Shown here: piece after piece, positions 58,940 through 64,000 of the stretch
Numbering within the stretch: position 1 is the stretch's first letter
Layout of the letters: each line of letters starts with the position of its first letter
Source: Tethya wilhelma
Lineage: Eukaryota; Porifera; Demospongiae; Tethyida; Tethyidae
DNA length: 64,000 bases
Direction: 5' to 3'
Assembly: GCA_964030475.1 (NCBI GenBank)
Contig: CAXIPT010000002.1
Span: forward strand, 19,997,010-20,061,009
Notes under the pieces: generated by a model
What the model was told of the DNA's origin: nothing
Databases searched by the model: none
Seen by the model: the letters and a program-made list of their open reading frames with translations, nothing else
Made by a program: the position numbers and the translations under genes

Positions 58940-61900
58940 GGCCATGGACAAATTGCAGAACAAATAGAAGCGGCCTATGTTACACTGCCACAAACTCCAA
59001 CATCAGATATTGTGAAGAAAAAAGATTTGGATAATTCTGTTGAAGGTTATCATAGTATCAACAGTCCGATATCACCGTCATCTCCTATAGTATCTGACCC
59101 TTTACAAAGCTTAAGCATAGGAAGCAGTAGCACTTCTTCCAATTCAGTGAAGCATAAAACATTTCAGTGTCCATGTGGAAATTGTAGCATAACCAAATTT
59201 TGTACACAAGGATGTCCTGAAGAAGGTGTGGAGAGCAAAAAACAGTATCCTTATCTGGACACAAAAGATCTTACTAAGCCAGAAAGGGAAGATCTGGAAG
59301 CAAAATTAGATTTTGAGGTGAAGAAAATACGTGAAAGTTTTGCAGATCTGTCTAACTCAATAATTGAATCGTTTGAATCTCAAAGAGTAACACCAATCAA
59401 AATAGCAAGATGTGTTGTTAGCATTGGAAGCTTTTCTGAGGAAGATAGTAAAGCATTGAAGGGAGCACAGTCAATTGATCAAATATTTTTCGAATTATTG
59501 TGTAATCGTATGTCTTTCTTTAACTATGAATTACTGGAGTTCTTGGTAAAAAAGTTGGGCAAAGAGAATGATTCTGACCTATTGAAGGCCTACATAACTG
59601 AATTTGAGAAATTTTGTAAACGTAACATTTTTGAAGTACCTCCAGACATCTATTTAAATGTTCATGGTTGTAAAATACCAGAAGACTGCAAACCATATGC
59701 TGTAAAACTTGAAGGAGACTGGAAGATCACTGCTGGAGATGTAAAAAATGCACAAAGAAAAATTGCTACCATATTAGATATCCAACCATCAAACTTACTG
59801 CTGCGTAATGTTTGTGAAGGTTGTGTAGAATTAGAGTTTTTCATTCCATTAGAAATTTACAACAAGATTCTCCCACTCAGTCAAAATCAAGTTTGTGAAT
59901 TAAAGTCTCATCATTTGACTCAGTGTGGATCACAGCCAACACTAGTAAGTATGCAAATGTCACTTTTATTTGTTCACTGGCATTCATGCCTGCATCATGA
60001 GTGGTATTTGTACATTTAGTCATCAGATGTTTGTCTGCCTGATCATCATGAAGTGGACACTGCTGCAAAAGAACTGCATTTGACATCCACCGGAGCATTG
60101 GTAGGGCCAAATGTATCTTTGGATGACCATGAAAGAAATGTCACGAAAATAAATTCCATAAATTCACCAAAAAAGGTACAGGTACTGATGATACATGTAG
60201 TTGGCAGGGATATGATCACAATGTTTCTCATATATATTTCTTTCCCTCAAATAGAGAGTTGTAGGACTAAGTATTTTTGTTGCCTCTATTGTCTTGATAG
60301 TCTTTGTGAGTATCTTGACAATGACCATCATTCTAAGTAGGAGTGTCTCTCCAATCTCACCCCCAACTGGCAAACCAGAGATCATGGTTGGTGTTCCACC
60401 TGGTGTAGATCAATCCTCATACCAAAACAGTACTGATTCCAATTATGAAGTGAATGCTGGTCGCCATTTTGAGCTCCTCTGTGTTTCTACTGGGGAATTT
60501 AGAGGAGAAGTGACATGGTTTAAACTTGACAGTGAAGGTAATGGTTGTCTATATGGTGTACATAATAGTGCATCACTCTGATATTGGTTCGGTTATATTG
60601 TATTACCTCCTGATCTTATTATAGATGGCAACTTTGTTACTGTGACAGAAGTCAATAGAACCAACTTTGCTGGATCAGAATCTGGCTCTGGAGTGGAATC
60701 TACTTTTACAGGACATGTGATGTTATCAGATGAAGTAGCTGGGCAGCTGTATGCCTACAGAGTGAACCGTAGTGCAGTCATTCTAGGAACAAGAGATGAG
60801 AACACCTTTGGAGCAGCTGTTGGCATTGGAGTAGTGGCTTGTGGCTCATACAAGTGTTTGGCTGAAAATATAAATAGTTATGGAGCCAACAAAATTAATA
60901 TTACGCTCTCAGGTAGGAGTACTAATGTGCCTGAATATCATGGATTAATCGGTTATGAGAGCTAGTCATATGTGTTTATTTTTAGAACCCAGGCAAACTT
61001 CAAGACATTACATCCGTTTCTCAACAGTGCTGTTTGAAAACTTTTACACAGAGCCTTTGTTCCTGAATTCTGATGATTTTATTACTGCAATGTTTGAGAC
61101 TGCACTGCTAGATACATTGAGTAGCCTGCTAACAGATGATCAGCTCCGAAAGGCAGTTGTGTACTGTTCTACAGTGCAAAAGTATGCTTGTTTGTTCATA
61201 GGATTCATTAAGTATCGATCAGTTTGATCTCTCTCTTTTTCTTCTTTAGTCGTCTTAGAGATGTGATGAATTTCTGGCAACGAATTGAATGCAGTTTTGA
61301 TAATGTACAACCAATGAAGGTTGAAATGGCTATGGTTATGTTCACTTCTAGTTTACCAAGAGCTGCAACTGACATGGTGATTGAAATAGAAGTGGTCTTT
61401 TCAGGTGAGATAATATTTCTTAAGTAAGCAATTAGCTTTGTTATTGACATTCATTCTCTTTGTGTGTATAGAATCTGGATTTTGTGATTATGATAACTTT
61501 ACTTCACCTGATGATCGAGGGACGTACTTCTGGAACGAGGCTAAGGTTGGTGATCCACCACAAGAACAGGACTGTTTTTATGGGCCACAAAGTGATGGAG
61601 GAATGGCAAGAAGAGCTTGTATTATTCATCAACAGTTGTCACATCTTACTGATTCCAGCCAGTGTGATAAAAGAAGTACGGCAGAACTGAGAAATCTTTC
61701 CAGGGTATGTACAAAGATGGAGTTGCAGTGCATGCATATTATTATTATTATTGAACATCATGTATATATTATGCAGATAATTATTAATCCTGAAGCTATT
61801 GATGAAGTGGGAGATGCCATTGTTGATATTGTGTCTGATTTAGATGAAGATGATGAACGGTCAACAGACAATTTTGATATCATTACAGACATGTTCGAGA

Positions 61901-63740
61901 GTGTGAATGGATTGGTACAAGATGGACGAGTGAACATCAGTGAAAATGTATGACAAACCATGAATATTAATTTTGTCATGGAACTTTTACATTGCAATGC
62001 TGTGTATATAGTTTGTTAAGAATGCTGTGACTATATTGAGTGAGATATCCCAGTGGCCTCCAGAAGTTGTTCATGAACACTCATCAAAGTAAATTCTTGA
62101 GTCTATCAATGCCAAAACGGCTTACTTCCTGAACTTACCTTATTATCCTAAAAATTTCTCCAGTCTTGTTGAGTCATTTGAAAGAATTGCTACCCACTTA
62201 GCTGATCAAGAAAACTTCAATAATCTCTCTGTTGTGGAAGAAGAACTGTGTCTTCAAGCCAAGAGAGTAAGTAAACTATATGTCGTTCTAGTGACACTAC
62301 AATGAAAAATTTTATAATATCTGTACTGCTTATTATATAGGGTGTTATAACAGAACTAATGTTAAATGGAATAATGTTTGAACCACCTTCACTACATATG
62401 CCAAGTAGGTTTGGTTTTGTTTGACACAGACACAGACAATTAATCCCCATCCTTGCATGGTCTAAGACCACTACTATAATGTTGCTCATTGCTTTAACTT
62501 TGCAGTTGTATCATCAGAAAATACATCAAATGTCAGAATCACACAAATGCCACAAATGGAAGAGGGTGATAACAGTACCATAATGACTGTAAATATTTCA
62601 ATCTACATTCCTCCTGAAGTGTTCAATATCAGTGGAGAGTCAGAAATTGGACTTGTGTTCACCTCCTACCGATCACCAATTCTCTTTCCACTCTCTCCCC
62701 CTCTATCTACACTGGCTAATGAGTCAGAGTATGTGGTTGATTCAGCCGTACTTGGGTTTATAATCCCTGATAAAGAAGTAAAGAATTTGACTGAAAAAGT
62801 TCAAGTCACTTTGCAAAGTTTTAGAGCTCTACGTAGGGCGGTAAGTGCAAAATTAAATGGATGCATCTGAGTAAAAATATCTCCTGGGTGAATGCAATTC
62901 ATTCTCTTTATGTATAGAGTTGGTCTGATCCAGTCTGTGTGTCTTGGGACTTCAATGGCACAACAGAAGGTATAACATTAGGAGAAATTAAACTAGTAGC
63001 TATAGATAGTATTCGATCTGCTCATATCACTAATAAGCACCATCACACTTATCACCATCATCCAGGTGGTCGAGGAAGTTGGACACGTAATGGATGCAAC
63101 TTAAATTTCACAGATGAGGGGACTGGGGAAATCGTATGTGAATGTGACCATCTCACTAACTTTGCTGCACTAGTGGTGAGCCGAGTGTGAATGATTGCAT
63201 TTGTGAAGTAAAAAGTGATGATTTGGTTAAAAATTTCCTAGAATATCAATGCTCAAGCTCGTGAACCACGCCATGCCAAACTTATCACCATTGTTGGTGG
63301 CGTCATTTCTATTGTCGGTCTTGCCATCACATTGCTCATAATGTTGAAATTCAAGTAAGATATCCATGTAGTGTCTGTGTTGTTGAATAGTCTGGTGGTG
63401 AATTTATTTGATTAATAATATAGGAAAATCCGCCAACATGATGCCACCAAGTTCCACGCTCAACTCTGCATTGCTATGATTGGAATGCTTATAGTCTTCC
63501 TGGTTGGGTTGGATAGAACAGAAAATGAGATAGCTTGTACATTTATGTCCTGTCTTATTGTCTACTTTACCCTGGCCTCTTTGTTCTGGATGGGAGCTGA
63601 AGCTGTGCTCATGTTCAAGAAACTTATCATAGTTTTTGGAAGAATCTCGACAACATTCATCATAGTAATCTCCTTAATATGCTGGGGTAAGTCTCTCTTG
63701 TTTGATAGCAACTTAAATTTCATTGCTTGCATGCATATTA

Positions 63741-63789
<49 letters not shown>

Positions 63790-63934
63790 GTGTGTGTGTG
63801 TGTGTGCTAGTTATTTAAGGATCTTTCTTTCATATGACTGCTTTAGGTGTTCCAGTATTATTCCCTGTCATTGGTCTAACAACACTTGCAACTGGAAACA
63901 ATTACTTGGTGCTGTATGAAGAAACCCGTGCCTA
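58940..63934 (+). CDS. Adhesion GPCR with N-terminal cytosolic-type domain and extra membrane anchor (partial both ends)
   Basis: Seventeen exons in continuous phase (about 1230 residues): 58940-59944, 60020-60175, 60255-60537, 60625-60912, 60986-61181, 61250-61404, 61472-61704, 61777-61947, 62012-62088, 62164-62266, 62341-62404, 62506-62840, 62918-62969, 63066-63175, 63242-63354, 63424-63686, 63847-63934. First comes a 335-residue region with CPCGNCSITKFCTQGCP, then a span (FVASIVLIVFVSILTMTIIL), an Ig-like domain, a HormR-like module (YFWNEAKVGDPP, ARRAC, SQCD), a GAIN region and a GPS (CVSWDF, VCECDHLTNFAA; H-L/T at 63149-63157). TM1-TM4/5 follow, with the B2-type FWMGAEAVLMF. An intron at 62089-62163 removes an apparent stop. 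The 5' end is lost at the N at 58938 and the 3' end runs off the window. The first domain could be a separate gene joined wrongly, but phases argue for one. Confidence 0.82.
63743..63807. repeat. GT microsatellite
   Basis: (GT)n with one interruption in the aGPCR intron between the exons ending 63686 and starting 63847. Confidence 0.9.
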
Positions 63935-63957
63935 GTAAGTATATATAGCATAATGCT

Positions 63958-64000
63958 GTAGCTTCGTTCCTAGGTTCCCCTTTGACTTTTCAATCACATG
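63958..64000. repeat. Left end of a hairpin MITE, cut by window
   Basis: GTAGCTTCGTTCCTAGGTTCCCC resembles GCCTCGTTCCCAGGC of the hairpin at 7871; the pairing arm would lie beyond the window. Confidence 0.4.

Noticed and set aside
61750..61776. Continuous frame through the ATT repeat as coding
   Set aside because: GTATGT at 61705 and ATGCAG at 61776 mark an intron, and phases agree without it.
62090..62092. In-frame TAA in the GAIN region of the aGPCR
   Set aside because: A 75-bp intron (62089-62163, GTAAAT...CTCCAG) in phase 2 removes it and keeps the frame.
62970..63065. Apparent His-rich insertion within the GPS motif
   Set aside because: It is bounded by GTATAA and CATCCAG and is best explained as an intron; splicing restores a normal GPS.

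Overview
This is eukaryotic, almost certainly metazoan, DNA: AT-rich, with very short GT-AG introns (about 50-200 bp), many small palindromic repeats and no prokaryotic signals. The gene content (an adhesion GPCR, Ig/FN3/CCP receptors, RFC1) and one N-terminal domain that I recall only from sponge predicted proteins point to a demosponge, possibly Amphimedon; the species is an inference. Eleven single N characters mark joins between assembly pieces, and several fall inside genes.

The window is dominated by a tandem, mixed-orientation cluster of type-I receptor genes built from one exon-per-domain kit: signal peptide, one diverged Ig-like domain, an FN3 domain, a second FN3-like domain split over two exons, a cysteine-rich FN3-like module, a CCP/sushi domain and a membrane exon. 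Nearly every exon is a symmetric phase 1-1 module. There are two classes. Class 1 has one membrane span and a short tail carrying either a YEE[IV] plus YQP[IV]EL-type signature or an MPN[YF]LEY signature. Class 2 has three hydrophobic segments followed by about 340-370 residues of propeller-like repeats that should lie in the cytosol. Loci, left to right: class 1 at 1-714(-), 5314-6033(-), 9186-10132(-), 11146-13673(-), 20392-20893(-), 20895-22926(-), 23086-26085(-), 31684-32542(-), 40925-43369(+) and 43710-46668(+); class 2 at 6219-7788(+), 13813-19332(+), 26333-30555(+), 49892-54822(-) and 56821-57594(+); plus three decayed propeller copies. Three class 1/class 2 pairs are divergent, with 139-247 bp between start codons and an NRF-1-like palindrome in each gap, suggesting co-expressed receptor pairs.

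Other content: a young, intact Copia LTR retrotransposon (789-5312); the first exons of an RFC1-like clamp-loader gene (32905-38341), whose first intron holds a 3.36-kb foldback element made of inverted minisatellite arrays with an 8-bp target duplication; a frameshifted RFC1 fragment (about 58000-58362); several hairpin/MITE families; and, at the right edge, an adhesion GPCR (58940 to beyond 63934) with Ig, HormR-like, GAIN/GPS and 7TM parts that appears fused to an N-terminal, presumably cytosolic domain through an additional membrane anchor.

Read together, the cluster looks like a rapidly duplicating surface-recognition system: the membrane-distal Ig exon varies in sequence and length while the FN3, CCP and membrane exons are nearly identical between copies, and the class 1 tails carry a motif matching the Src-family SH2 consensus. 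The immune or allorecognition role is inference; no function is demonstrated by the sequence.
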